Assembly: GCA_945905925.1 (NCBI GenBank)
Contig: CAMDQN010000012.1
Span: 1-64,000 of the forward strand
Direction: 5' to 3'
DNA length: 64,000 nucleotides
Origin: Singulisphaera sp. GP187
Lineage (GTDB): Bacteria > Planctomycetota > Planctomycetia > Gemmatales > Gemmataceae
The notes below the pieces were generated by a model. It saw only the letters and a list, made by a program, of their open reading frames with translations, ran no database searches and was not told where the DNA came from. This document shows, piece after piece, positions 1-9,548 of the stretch. Position 1 is the stretch's first letter; each line of letters begins with the position of its first letter. Made by a program: the position numbers and the translations under genes.

Positions 1-126
1 TGCTTCACCTCGCGTGAAGCAACGACACATGGCGTGTGCCTACTACTTTTGAATTCTGCCGTCGGCGCAAGAACCGGATAGCGGCCCCGCCCGCCCCTCG
101 CGTATCGTGCGTGCGGAGGTGTTGCG

Positions 127-963
127 ATGCCGAGCGCTGATCCCGATACCGTTTCGCTCGTCTGCGAGCTGTGCGACTACATTCGCACCCATCTCGAAAC
201 ACCTCTCACGCTCGCGCACCTGGGCGAGCAAGCGGGCCTCAGTCCGGCGCACCTCCAGCGGGTGTTCAAGCGGGTCGTCGGTCTCAGTCCGCGCCGGTTC
301 GCTGATGCGTGCCGGCTGAACCTGCTCAAATCAAAACTGAAAGAGAGGGACTCTGTGACCACCGCGATGACGGCCGCCGGCTACGGGTCGAGCAGTCGGC
401 TCTACGAGCGCGCCGCGGACCAACTCGGCATGACACCGGGCCAGTACCAGAAGGGCGGGCCGGTCGCCATCCGCTTCACGACCGCGAAGTGCGCGCTCGG
501 CCGCGTTCTGTTGGCCGCGACGCAGAAAGGCATCTGCTGGTTGAGTTTCGCCGACACCGACAAGGACGCGGAAGCCGCGCTCCACGCCGAGTTCCCTAAG
601 GCGGATGTTTCGCGCGCCAGCGCCGAACTCGAGCCGTGGCTTGCGGAGCTCGAACGCCACCTCAAAGGCGAACAACCACACCTCGACCTTCCGCTCGACG
701 TGCGTGCCACCGCGTTCCAGCGCCGCGTGTGGGACGCGCTGCTCGCCATCCCCTACGGCGAAACGCGGAGCTACAAGGAGGTCGCGGAGGCAATCGGGGC
801 GCCGACTGCGGCTCGAGCCGTGGCCCGCGCGTGCGCCACCAACCCGGTCGCGGTGATCGTGCCATGTCACCGCGTCATCGGCACCGACGGCAAACTGCAC
901 GGCTACGCTGGCGGCCTCCACCGGAAGAAGAAACTGCTGGCGTTGGAAGATAAGAAGGACTAA
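127..963 (+). CDS. AraC-type HTH fused to methylated-DNA--[protein]-cysteine S-methyltransferase (Ada-like, lacking the N-terminal Zn/methylphosphotriester domain)
   Basis: N-terminal HTH (LGEQAGLSPAHLQRVFKRVVGLSPRRFADACR), C-terminal MGMT active site NPVAVIVPCHRVIGTDGKLHGYAGGLHRK. Confidence 0.92.
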   Translation: MPSADPDTVSLVCELCDYIRTHLETPLTLAHLGEQAGLSPAHLQRVFKRVVGLSPRRFADACRLNLLKSKLKERDSVTTAMTAAGYGSSSRLYERAADQLGMTPGQYQKGGPVAIRFTTAKCALGRVLLAATQKGICWLSFADTDKDAEAALHAEFPKADVSRASAELEPWLAELERHLKGEQPHLDLPLDVRATAFQRRVWDALLAIPYGETRSYKEVAEAIGAPTAARAVARACATNPVAVIVPCHRVIGTDGKLHGYAGGLHRKKKLLALEDKKD

Positions 964-1110
964 CTACAGAGAGGGTCCCCGCCTGTGGGGCAAGAGAGTA
1001 CAGAGAGAAGACCAACACCGAGAAGACAAGAACTTGTTGTTGAACTGTTTTCTCTGCCTTTAGCTTCCTCTGTGTTCTCTTGCCCGCAGGCGGGGACCTC
1101 TCTGTGGTTA
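961..1110. repeat. Long inverted repeat, CACAGAG family, mosaic arms
   Basis: Left arm taactacagagagggtccccgcctgtggggcaagagagtacagagagaag; reverse complement of right arm taaccacagagaggtccccgcctgcgggcaagagaacacagaggaag. Confidence 0.9.
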
Positions 1111-1130
1111 ATCCTTCTTCGGGGGTTTTC

Positions 1131-2066
1131 ATGTCCGACGTGCGCGACGACAACCTGCCGCCGAACTTCCTCATCCCGGTCGGGTCGCAGGTCGTGCTGC
1201 GTTACGACCGCCGCGTGCCGAGTACCGACATTACGAAGCCCGCCGGCACCGTCGGCGAGGTGGTCGAAACGCCCGCGTCCAACGACCGCCCGTACCTCGT
1301 GCGGTTCCTCGATGGCGTTTCGTTCCGCTTGAAGTTCGGCGAGCTGCTCGTGCGCCGCAGCGACCACACCGTCGAAGCCACCGCGACCGCCGGGCCAGAC
1401 GTGTCCGCGTTCGTGGTCCTTCGCGTGCTGCTCGGATCACGCGCGTTCGGTTTGGCGACGGAGTCTTCGGACGAGGACCGGCGCGGCGTGTTCCTGCCGC
1501 CGGCAGACTGGCACTGGTCGCTTACCAAACCGCCTGAACAAGCCGAGTTCTTCAGCGAGGGCGTGGAAGAGGTCGATTGGGAGATCGAGAAGTTTGTGCG
1601 GCTCGCGCTTCAGGCGAACCCGAACATCCTCGAAACGCTCTGGTCGCCGGTCGTGCTGCACATCGACGAAACCGGTGAGGCGCTGCGAGCCGTTCGCACC
1701 GCGTTCTTGTCGCGGCACCTGTACCGCACGTACTCGGGATATGTGCTGTCCCAGTTCCGGCTGATGAAACGCGGGTTCGCGACCGACCGCCGGTACAAGC
1801 CGAAGTACGCGATGCACCTGATCCGTCTGTTGCACAGCGGTATTCGCGCGATGCGTGACGGCGACATTCAGGTGGATGTGGGCGAGCACCGCGACGAGTT
1901 GCTCGCGATCCGCCGCGGGGAAGTGCCGTTCGAGCAAATGGAAGCTCGTGCGCTGGAGTTGGACCGCGTGTTTCAGGAAGCGTTCGCGAATACGAAACTA
2001 CCGGAGAAGCCGGACACGGAGCGCGCCAACCGGTTCCTCATTGCGGCGCGAAGGAGACGCGTGTAG
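1131..2066 (+). CDS. Predicted nucleotidyltransferase (DNA polymerase beta superfamily, RlaP/COG3541-like)
   Basis: LLGSRAFGLATESSDEDRRGVFLPP motif; helical C-terminus. Confidence 0.75.
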   Translation: MSDVRDDNLPPNFLIPVGSQVVLRYDRRVPSTDITKPAGTVGEVVETPASNDRPYLVRFLDGVSFRLKFGELLVRRSDHTVEATATAGPDVSAFVVLRVLLGSRAFGLATESSDEDRRGVFLPPADWHWSLTKPPEQAEFFSEGVEEVDWEIEKFVRLALQANPNILETLWSPVVLHIDETGEALRAVRTAFLSRHLYRTYSGYVLSQFRLMKRGFATDRRYKPKYAMHLIRLLHSGIRAMRDGDIQVDVGEHRDELLAIRRGEVPFEQMEARALELDRVFQEAFANTKLPEKPDTERANRFLIAARRRRV

Positions 2067-2078
2067 CCGCTCGCGGCT

Positions 2079-2627
2079 TCATACCCTCTCGATCAACGAT
2101 TGCGTTTTCACGACAGCGAATTCGTCGGGGAATGTGTGGAACGCGTTCACACTCAGGCACCGCGGGAGCGATTCGACGATGACCACGCCGAGTGGTGACA
2201 GCCCAACGCGGTTGTTCTCCCGGCAGTGGAACACCAGCCCTTTGCGCGTGCCGTCGGCGAGCAGTTCCGCGTGGACGTGGACGAACTGCTCCGGTTCCAG
2301 CACCTCGAGTTGCGTCGCCACGTGATATCGCACGCCGGGGAACTCGGTGTGCCCGCGCTGTCCGCGGTCGAACCGATGCGTGAGCCGTAGCCCCGCGTCT
2401 GGTAACTCCCCACTCGCCAACGCAATCACTTCTTCCAGGTGCGCGCCCGATTCTGACCAACTGAGTGTGTGCCCGGTCCGAGTCAGCCGGACCGTGAGTT
2501 TCGCGCCGTCGCCGTCCACGGTCCGAGTGGCAACCGCCTCGAACAGTTCGGGGTGCAATGGCCGGTCGTACAACCGAAACACGATCTCCGCGACGCGCGG
2601 TCGCACCAGAGAGACACTCATTCGCAT
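2079..2627 (-). CDS. DUF2617-like hypothetical protein
   Basis: MSVSLVRPRVAEIVFRLYDRPLHPELFE... resembles DUF2617; convergent with upstream CDS. Confidence 0.6.
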   Translation of the reverse strand: MRMSVSLVRPRVAEIVFRLYDRPLHPELFEAVATRTVDGDGAKLTVRLTRTGHTLSWSESGAHLEEVIALASGELPDAGLRLTHRFDRGQRGHTEFPGVRYHVATQLEVLEPEQFVHVHAELLADGTRKGLVFHCRENNRVGLSPLGVVIVESLPRCLSVNAFHTFPDEFAVVKTQSLIERV

Positions 2628-2718
2628 TCCTCATCGAGTGAGGAATTATAACGGGTCCCCGGAAAAACAGGAACGGGAGCCAAGTGACTCCCGTTCGTGC
2701 GTCGTTCCAGATCGTTAC

Positions 2719-3081
2719 TTACCGGCCGTGGCAGCCGCCCTTCTTCTTGAAGAGGCCGTCGCCGTCGCGGAGACCGAGGAACCCGCCGCCGTGGCAACCC
2801 GTGCTCGCGGCGTGGCCACTGCAACCGGTCGGGGCCTTAGCGGCCGGAGCGACCGGAGCGGCCGGAGCGGCCGGAGCAGCCACCACGGTCCCGGTGCAAC
2901 CGGCCGGCGTGCCGTGGCAGCCGCCCTTCTTCTTGAAGAGGCCGTCGCCGTCGCGAAGACCCAGGAACCCGCCGCCGTGGCAACCCGTGCTGGCGACGGT
3001 GCCGTGGCACCCGCCCTTGTCCCCGAAGCTGGACATGTCACCGCCCGAAGTAGCCGCGACCATCAGAACAACGCTGTACAT
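2719..3081 (-). CDS. Small Gly/Cys/His-rich protein with duplicated GCHGGGFLGLRDGDGLFKKKGGCHG module
   Basis: Translation contains two near-identical 25-aa modules separated by an Ala/Pro/Val linker; hydrophobic N-terminus. Confidence 0.65.
   Translation of the reverse strand: MYSVVLMVAATSGGDMSSFGDKGGCHGTVASTGCHGGGFLGLRDGDGLFKKKGGCHGTPAGCTGTVVAAPAAPAAPVAPAAKAPTGCSGHAASTGCHGGGFLGLRDGDGLFKKKGGCHGR
2725..2991. repeat. 81-bp direct repeat (2725-2805 and 2911-2991) inside the GCHG-protein gene
   Basis: Two copies differ at 2 positions by eye. Confidence 0.9.
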
Positions 3082-3472
3082 CTCGAAGCCCTCCCGATTC
3101 CGCCTCGTGTGCGATCGGCTCTCGGTCGCGGCTCCGTGTCCGCGACAGAACGAAAACCGGTTTTTTCGCGCCTGGTTACCGCCTGTGAGGGAGCTCTAAC
3201 CAAGTGAGGCGGGTGAATCCGTGTATAGGGGATGGTAGATTGAGGGTAAATGGGAGTCAACGGTAAATTGAGACACTTGGGATATTAGGGTGGTACGACG
3301 ACAACGGTTGTACAGCCCGCTCCTGAACTCCCTACACACGGGGGAAATGCCGGTGGCGCGACCGCGGGCCGGTCGGCACCAACGCTGACCCCCCAAACGG
3401 GGTTATCACCTCCGGTGTAGCCCGCCGATGGATGGAGTACCTTCCGCGCCGCACCGTCGAACGAGGGCCGTC

Positions 3473-4834
3473 ATGGACCGGGACGCAGTACCCGCCGCCG
3501 AGTCAGTCTCCGAAGTCGTGCCGCCGCTGGAATGGCTTTTCGTCCGCAAGGTCGGGTTCGTCGGCTTGGGGATGCTCGCGGGTGCTGCGGTTCTGGCGCT
3601 GGTGGCGACCGCAATGGGGTCGCCGCCGTGGGTGATTCACACCGCGAGGCTCTGGCTCGTTTTCGTCGGGGTGATCACGGTGGGTTCCGCCGTGTCGATG
3701 CGCCCGGACCTGTGGCAAACCTGGGCGATCGGGGCCGGAGCGGGGTTGCTCGCGGTGGCTGGCACTCCGGCCCACTGGGACTCGTTTCGGCTGCTGTTCG
3801 GGGTGTTCACCGCGGTGTCGCTCGCGTGGACGCTGACCCTTCTCGCACCGTGGCAATACCGGTTGCCGATCCTCAGCGCGGCCCTGCTGTTTCACTTCAC
3901 CGGTATTTTCTTCGCCACGACCACCCCGCCCCCGACGCCGTGGGTGACCGAGCAGATGTATACCCGTGTGTACAACCCGTATCTGCAGTTCATCTACATG
4001 CGGAACGCGTACCACTTCTACTCGCCCGAACCGGGGCCGGCGAGCGTGATCGTTTGTTTGCTGAAGACCGAAACCGGGACCGACGCCCAGGGGAAGAAGC
4101 AGTACGACACGCGCTGGTATGTGCTGCCGAAGCGCCCGTCCGACGTGAAGGATCCGCTCGGACTGACGTACTACCGGCGGCTGTCGATCACGGAGCAACT
4201 GGCGCGGGCGTCGCCGGGGCTGGTCCAGGGAACGCACGCCGCCGAGCGGGCCGAACTACTCCCGCGCCGGCAGGCGGTCACGTACCTCATCCCGACAAAC
4301 CCCGGCGAGGAATTGGTGACTCAGTACCGACTCCCGGACCCGACGGTCATGCGGTTCATCCTGCCGTCGTACGCGTCGCACATCATCCTGGAAAACACGG
4401 ACCGGGAGAGCGCGGGCAAGACGACGGTGAAGATCTACCGGCTCGAGCACCAGACGCTGAACGTGGAGGCGTTCGTCAACCCGCGGAACCGGTCCGGCGC
4501 GATCGCCAGCGCGTATCACCCCTCGACCTACCGCCCGTACTTCCTGGGCGAGTACGGGTTCGTTTCGGACCCGAACAGGCCCGGTTCGACGCGCATCGAA
4601 CTGTTGCACTCCCAGGAACCGCTGCTCTACTGGCTCGTGCCCATCACCTCGCGCCAGGGCTTCGTCGGCCCGGACAAGCGGGACTTCGTTGACAACCTGT
4701 CGATCCACGCCTTGTTCAACGTGATCGAAACCGGAGAGCGGAACGAGCGGGGCCAGCCGGTCGAGTTCGGCGAGCGCCATGTGGACGACAAGAAGTACCG
4801 CGACCGTGTGTTCGACTGGGACCAACTGCGCTGA
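3473..4834 (+). CDS. Multi-TM hypothetical protein, putative partner of the downstream HTTM protein
   Basis: SD-like gagg upstream of ATG; N-terminal hydrophobic segments followed by a soluble C-terminal half. Confidence 0.7.
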   Translation: MDRDAVPAAESVSEVVPPLEWLFVRKVGFVGLGMLAGAAVLALVATAMGSPPWVIHTARLWLVFVGVITVGSAVSMRPDLWQTWAIGAGAGLLAVAGTPAHWDSFRLLFGVFTAVSLAWTLTLLAPWQYRLPILSAALLFHFTGIFFATTTPPPTPWVTEQMYTRVYNPYLQFIYMRNAYHFYSPEPGPASVIVCLLKTETGTDAQGKKQYDTRWYVLPKRPSDVKDPLGLTYYRRLSITEQLARASPGLVQGTHAAERAELLPRRQAVTYLIPTNPGEELVTQYRLPDPTVMRFILPSYASHIILENTDRESAGKTTVKIYRLEHQTLNVEAFVNPRNRSGAIASAYHPSTYRPYFLGEYGFVSDPNRPGSTRIELLHSQEPLLYWLVPITSRQGFVGPDKRDFVDNLSIHALFNVIETGERNERGQPVEFGERHVDDKKYRDRVFDWDQLR

Positions 4835-4844
4835 GTACGGTCTG

Positions 4845-4972
4845 ACCCACCCCCGGCCGCTCCCTGCAGGGAGCGGCGCTCGCTACGCTCGCGGACTGTC
4901 GCGCTGTTGTCCCGCGAGCGCCAGCGAGCAGATTCTTTCTCCCCTCCCTGCAGGGAGGGGCCGGGGGTAGGT
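4845..4972. repeat. Long inverted repeat with CTCCCTGCAGGGAG core
   Basis: acccacccccggccgctccctgcagggag / ctccctgcagggaggggccgggggtaggt, about 27/29 complementary. Confidence 0.88.
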
Positions 4973-4995
4973 CTCTTCAGGGAGTGAGATTCGCT

Positions 4996-6897
4996 ATGGC
5001 TTCTGAGTTGACGCCCATCACCGCGCCCGAACCCGCGTACAAGTCCCCGTGGCAGCGGTGGACCGGGTTCTGGTTCCCGGCCGCGGATCCGACCACGCTC
5101 GGCTTCATCCGCATCACGACCGGGTTGCTGGTGTTGTACATCCACCTCTCGTACAGCGTGGATCTGCAACAGTTCTTCGGTAAGCACGCGTGGTATGCGT
5201 CCGCCTACATCGAACGCGAGCGGGCCGAGTACCCGTGGCAGGCGTCACCGGTTCTGAACTGGGATCCGCAGTCGGTGATGCCCGCCCGGTTGCCGGAGTT
5301 TCAGCACCGGCGCAAGGCCGTCCTCGATTTCATCCGCGCGCTGCCCGAGGACGAGGCGAATCGCAAGCGGGCGCTGGAATTCCTCCGGCGCATCAGCGCG
5401 AGCGACAGCTCGGAGAACCCCGTTTACGCGCTGAACTGGCTCCAGGACATGCAGACGTTCCCGGAACGCCGCGAGCGATACCTGGCCGTGCTGACCAGTG
5501 AGGAGGCGCCGAAGGTGGTGCCGGACCAGCCGGCCACCCCGCCCCCACCGCCTTTCATCGCCGCGCTCCCCGTGGGCGAGCGCAAACAGGTCGCCGACGA
5601 GGTTCGCGCGTTCTGGGACGTACTCCCGGACAACCGCGCCGACAACACCGCGCGGGCCTACATCCTCAACCACTTCGTTGAGATCGTACCTGAGGTCCGG
5701 CGCGCGCTCGTCGAGTTCCTGTACACGCTCCCGACCGACCCGGCGCAGCGCGCGAAGAAGATCGAGTACCTCGAATACTGGAACAACGAACCCGAGAAGA
5801 CGATTCAAACTGGGCACAACATCTTTTCCGTCTGGTTCCACGTCTCCGACCCGACGCAGATGGCGCTGATCCACACCGCCATTTTGCTCGTGATGGTGCT
5901 GTTCACGGTCGGGCTGTTCACGCGGGTCACGTCGGTGATCGTGTGGCTCGCGGTGCTCACCTACGTCCACCGAACCCAGCAGATTCTGTTCGGGATGGAC
6001 ACGATGATGAACATCCTGCTGTTCTACCTGATGATCGGGAACAGCGGGGCGGCACTCTCGCTGGATCGGCTCATCGCGCGGTATCGCGCGGTCCGCGCGA
6101 GCCTGCGCCGCACGGGCACGGTCGACCCCCAGACGCAAACGTTCCTGGCCGCCCCGTTGCCGTCCCGCAGTGCCGGGTTCGCGCTCAGGTTGATCCAGGT
6201 TCACTTCTGTTTCATCTACATGGCATCGGGGCTCGCAAAGCTGAAAGGCAACGGGTGGTGGGACGGGCGCGCCGTGTGGGACGTGATGGTGAACCCGGAG
6301 TTCACTCTGATGCAGTACGAGTGGTATGAAAAGACGCTGCGGGCGCTGGCCCGCATCAAGCCCCTCTATTACGCGATGACCGCGTTGGGCGTGTGGTTCA
6401 CGTTGTTCATCGAGATCGCGGGACCGTTCCTGCTGTGGACCCGGTTGCGGTGGCTCATCATCCTCCTGGCGACCGCGATGCACGCGATCATCGGCGTGAT
6501 AATGGGGCTGAACCTGTTCGAGTTGCTGATGATCGTGATGGTGCTCGCGTTCCTGCCGGACTTCGTAATCCGCGACCGCCTGCGGGGCGGATTGAGTTTG
6601 CCGAAGGTGAGATTCGCGTTCACCGCAGCATCGGCGCGAGCCGCGGCGCTGGCTGTGGCCGCCGACACCGATGGCCAGGTCACGCTCGTGCCCGACTCGG
6701 CCCTCGGGTCGCCGGTCCTGACCGACGCGACCGGTGACAAGCACGCCGGGGCGGGTGGGGTGACGGCGCTCTTCAGGTCCGTGCGACTGCTCGCTCCTTT
6801 CGCCTTCGTGTTGTGGATCCCCGGCGTGCGAAATCAGTTGGCGAAGTGGCTGTTCCCGACCTCGTTGGAAGGGAAGGGTTCGGAAGAGAAGGGGTGA
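4996..6897 (+). CDS. HTTM-domain (vitamin K-dependent gamma-carboxylase-like) membrane protein
   Basis: GFIRITTGLLVLYIHLSYSVDLQQFFGKHAWY, multiple TM segments, LIQVHFCFIYMASGLAKLKGNGWWDGRAVWDV signature. Confidence 0.85.
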   Translation: MASELTPITAPEPAYKSPWQRWTGFWFPAADPTTLGFIRITTGLLVLYIHLSYSVDLQQFFGKHAWYASAYIERERAEYPWQASPVLNWDPQSVMPARLPEFQHRRKAVLDFIRALPEDEANRKRALEFLRRISASDSSENPVYALNWLQDMQTFPERRERYLAVLTSEEAPKVVPDQPATPPPPPFIAALPVGERKQVADEVRAFWDVLPDNRADNTARAYILNHFVEIVPEVRRALVEFLYTLPTDPAQRAKKIEYLEYWNNEPEKTIQTGHNIFSVWFHVSDPTQMALIHTAILLVMVLFTVGLFTRVTSVIVWLAVLTYVHRTQQILFGMDTMMNILLFYLMIGNSGAALSLDRLIARYRAVRASLRRTGTVDPQTQTFLAAPLPSRSAGFALRLIQVHFCFIYMASGLAKLKGNGWWDGRAVWDVMVNPEFTLMQYEWYEKTLRALARIKPLYYAMTALGVWFTLFIEIAGPFLLWTRLRWLIILLATAMHAIIGVIMGLNLFELLMIVMVLAFLPDFVIRDRLRGGLSLPKVRFAFTAASARAAALAVAADTDGQVTLVPDSALGSPVLTDATGDKHAGAGGVTALFRSVRLLAPFAFVLWIPGVRNQLAKWLFPTSLEGKGSEEKG

Positions 6898-6979
6898 AGG
6901 GTGAAGGGGAGAAGGGGAGGGAAGACAAAGACAATGCGCTCGTGTCTTTGTCTTCCCTCCCCTTCTCCCCTTCTCTTCC
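6882..6979. repeat. Long inverted repeat, GAAGGGGA family
   Basis: gaagggtgaaggggagaaggggagggaagacaaagac ... gtctttgtcttccctccccttctccccttctcttcc; overlaps the 3' end of the HTTM CDS. Confidence 0.9.
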
Positions 6980-7063
6980 AAAGGGGATATACTGTGCGAA
7001 TCCGCGACCGGTCGCCCTCCGGCGGGCGGTCGCGGAGCACACTTTTCCTTTCAGGAGTCGCTA

Positions 7064-7408
7064 ATGGCCGACGAAGTGAAGCCCGCTGCGCAACCTCAGC
7101 AACAGGTTCAGATCCCGGTTGACGTGACGAACCGGGAGACGGTGTACGCGAACTTCGTTCAAGCACACCTGAACGCGGACGAGGTGTATCTGGAGTTGGG
7201 TACGTTCTCGCAGGTGGTAACGCCGGCCGGACCGGACCCGATCGTGTTGACGCACCGGGTCATCATGAACTTCGTGACCGCGAAGCGCCTGGCCGATCTG
7301 TTGAAGCGCGCGGTGGCTCAGCATGAGCAGATGTTCGGCGCGGTGGAACTGGATCCGAACCGCCGTCTCCGCGTCCCGCAGCAGCCCCCGCGCCCGCCCG
7401 GCACGTGA
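7064..7408 (+). CDS. DUF3467-like protein
   Basis: YANFVQAHLNADEVYLELG...VLTHRVIMNFVTAKRLADLLKRAVAQHEQMFG. Confidence 0.75.
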   Translation: MADEVKPAAQPQQQVQIPVDVTNRETVYANFVQAHLNADEVYLELGTFSQVVTPAGPDPIVLTHRVIMNFVTAKRLADLLKRAVAQHEQMFGAVELDPNRRLRVPQQPPRPPGT

Positions 7409-7423
7409 GATCGGCAGAGGGCC

Positions 7424-7567
7424 GAAAGGCAGTATTAACCACAGAGTCACAGAGAATACTGAGAGAAGACAAAAGACCGAGAGGAACAGAAGAATTGAAT
7501 TCTGTCTTTCTTTGCCTTTGGTTTTCTCTCTGTGCTCTCTGTGCCTCTGTGGTTAATACTGCCTTTC
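7424..7567. repeat. Long inverted repeat, CACAGAG family
   Basis: gaaaggcagtattaaccacagagtcacagagaatactgagagaagac ... gttttctctctgtgctctctgtgcctctgtggttaatactgcctttc. Confidence 0.92.
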
Positions 7568-7584
7568 CTCTTATTGCTCTCTTT

Positions 7585-9399
7585 TCATTTCTTGACCGGG
7601 ATCGCTTCGGGTGGCAGCACGGCGGCTTGTTTCGGGGCGGGGACGCCCAACGCCCACGCGAGCGTCGGCGCGACCGATAGCGACGACACCTTCTCTTTAC
7701 GCTGCCCGAGCGCCGGAACACCGGCTCCGTACACCAGGAACGGAACGTGCGCGTCGTAGGGGTGTGGGCTGCCGTGGCTCGTGCCGGCCGGATACTTCGT
7801 GACCAGCACGCCGGTCTTCGGAACGATGATCACGTCGCCGCACCGGTCCGGGTGATATGCGAGCGCCGCGGACTTCTTGAACGGCTTGTCCTCCGGGAAC
7901 TGCCCGTCTTCGAGTTCCTTCCGGGTGTACGCGGTTTCGATGTACCCGCGACCCGCGAGCCAGTCTCTTGCCTCGGTCGTTACGTCTTCGAGCTTTAGTT
8001 TTCGCGACTCGATGACCTTGTGGTTCAGGTACACCCACGGCCACGTGTCGTCGTCGAATACCTCGATCCACCGCGTCGGTGCGTTGCCGGTCGCGTTGTG
8101 CATGGCGTTGAGCGCGGCCTCAAGCCCCTCGGCGAGTTCCTTCACCGGCGTGCGTTTCGCGGCCGGGTACTTCTCCTTCGTGGACGCGAGTTCCGGCAGC
8201 GGGCAGACGCCGTGGTCGGCCGCGATCACCAGCACGTATTTCCCCTTGCCCACCTCCGCGTCGAGGAACGTGAGGAACTCCGCAACCACCTTGTCGGCGC
8301 GGAGCGTCACGTCGAGCACCTCTTGCGAGTCGGGTCCGTACTGGTGCCCGACGAGGTCGGTGGACGAGAAACTCACGCACAGCAGATCCGGCACGTCGCC
8401 GCGCCCGAGTTTCTCCGCGGTGACGGCTTTCTTCGCCAACCCGAGGAGCAGATCGTTCCCGAACGGCGAAGCTTCCATTGCGGCGTAGTACGGCGCGGCG
8501 GGCGCGGCGAGCCTGCCCTTGAGGTCGTGTGGAAACTTGCGGTTCTGCCACTCGAACCAGTTCGCCTCGCCGTTCGCCTCGTCCGGGCCGCTGTACTTCG
8601 CGTAATCGAGACCGGGCTTGAGCTTGTCCCACGGCTTGTCGAACCACGCGTCGGCGGGCTTCGCGGCGTTGAACTCGTTCATCCACGGGTGCGCGGCGTC
8701 GCGGCCGTAGAACGCACCGGTGTGGAACTTGCCGTCGCGCGTGTCGAAGCAGTACGCGCCGGCGGGCTTCTGGCCGCCCATGAGTACCGCGGTGCGGTCC
8801 TTCATGGAGAGCGAGAACGCGCGCCCCTTGCCCTTCGTCGCGTCGTGGAGCGAGTCGGCGACGGTCTGCGCGAGGAGCTTCTCGGGCGAGTAGCCGAGCG
8901 CGGACCCGCGGCTGGGCTTGCCGAATTCGGCCGGCACCGGCGGCACGAGATCGTAGGGCCGCGTCGGCTGGCAACAGTAGACGTGTGCCCCGGTCTTGCG
9001 GTCGTACCACACGTTTTCGATGATCCCGGTCACGCTCGGCGGCGCGCCGGTGGAGAGCGATGCGTGCCCCGGGCCGGTGGACGTGCAGGCGTAGGGGACG
9101 TGGCACTCGCTGAACCAGATCCCTTCTTTCTTGATGCGCTCGAAGCCGTCGGGACCGTAGTGTTCGGCCCAGCGTGCGAGGTAGTCGCCGCGCATCTGAT
9201 CGAACACGACGAACACGACGAGTTTGGGTTGCTCGGTCGCGGACTTCGGGTCGGTGCCGGGCGGGACCGGATCGACCGGCGGTTCGCCGTGCCGCGGCCC
9301 GGGTTTCGGCGCCGGTGGGCGCAGCAGGAAGTACCCGCCGACGCCGGCGACGAGAGCCATTGCGAACAGTGCGGCGAGGATGACCCGGATGCTGGGCAT
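7585..9399 (-). CDS. Alkaline phosphatase superfamily / nucleotide pyrophosphatase-like secreted or anchored hydrolase
   Basis: N-terminal TM; VVFVVFDQMRGDYL, TGPGHASLSTGAPPSVTGI, SFSSTDLVGHQYGPDS, VIAADHGVCPLPEL motifs. Confidence 0.88.
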   Translation of the reverse strand: MPSIRVILAALFAMALVAGVGGYFLLRPPAPKPGPRHGEPPVDPVPPGTDPKSATEQPKLVVFVVFDQMRGDYLARWAEHYGPDGFERIKKEGIWFSECHVPYACTSTGPGHASLSTGAPPSVTGIIENVWYDRKTGAHVYCCQPTRPYDLVPPVPAEFGKPSRGSALGYSPEKLLAQTVADSLHDATKGKGRAFSLSMKDRTAVLMGGQKPAGAYCFDTRDGKFHTGAFYGRDAAHPWMNEFNAAKPADAWFDKPWDKLKPGLDYAKYSGPDEANGEANWFEWQNRKFPHDLKGRLAAPAAPYYAAMEASPFGNDLLLGLAKKAVTAEKLGRGDVPDLLCVSFSSTDLVGHQYGPDSQEVLDVTLRADKVVAEFLTFLDAEVGKGKYVLVIAADHGVCPLPELASTKEKYPAAKRTPVKELAEGLEAALNAMHNATGNAPTRWIEVFDDDTWPWVYLNHKVIESRKLKLEDVTTEARDWLAGRGYIETAYTRKELEDGQFPEDKPFKKSAALAYHPDRCGDVIIVPKTGVLVTKYPAGTSHGSPHPYDAHVPFLVYGAGVPALGQRKEKVSSLSVAPTLAWALGVPAPKQAAVLPPEAIPVKK

Positions 9400-9415
9400 G
9401 TGAACTCCAGAAGAA

Positions 9416-9541
9416 ACCTCTCCCCCCAACCCCCTCCCCTAAGAAGGGAGGGGGAGCAAAACCAACACCAGAGAACTCACGGCTCGATTTGTCTTTGGTT
9501 TGAAGCCCCTCCCTTCTTAGGGGAGGGGTTGGGGAGGGGTT
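9416..9541. repeat. Long inverted repeat, AACCCCTCCCC...CTAAGAAGG family
   Basis: aacctctccccccaaccccctcccctaagaagggaggggg ... gcccctcccttcttaggggaggggttggggaggggtt. Confidence 0.9.
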
Positions 9542-9548
9542 GTTTGAC

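Noticed and set aside
331-921. Long antisense ORFs opposite well-supported genes throughout the window (e.g. 331-921, 5245-6981, 8020-9621, 36022-38757)
   Set aside because: High GC removes stops from antisense frames; composition is Arg/Pro/His-rich and lacks recognisable domains.
7405-7759. ORFs such as VFSLCSLCLCG, LSVPLWLILPF and LCVLCDSVVNT read from the CACAGAG repeats (also at 55265, 59098, 59231)
   Set aside because: They are translations of the inverted repeat arms in various frames, recur at every copy, and have no start or SD context; spurious.
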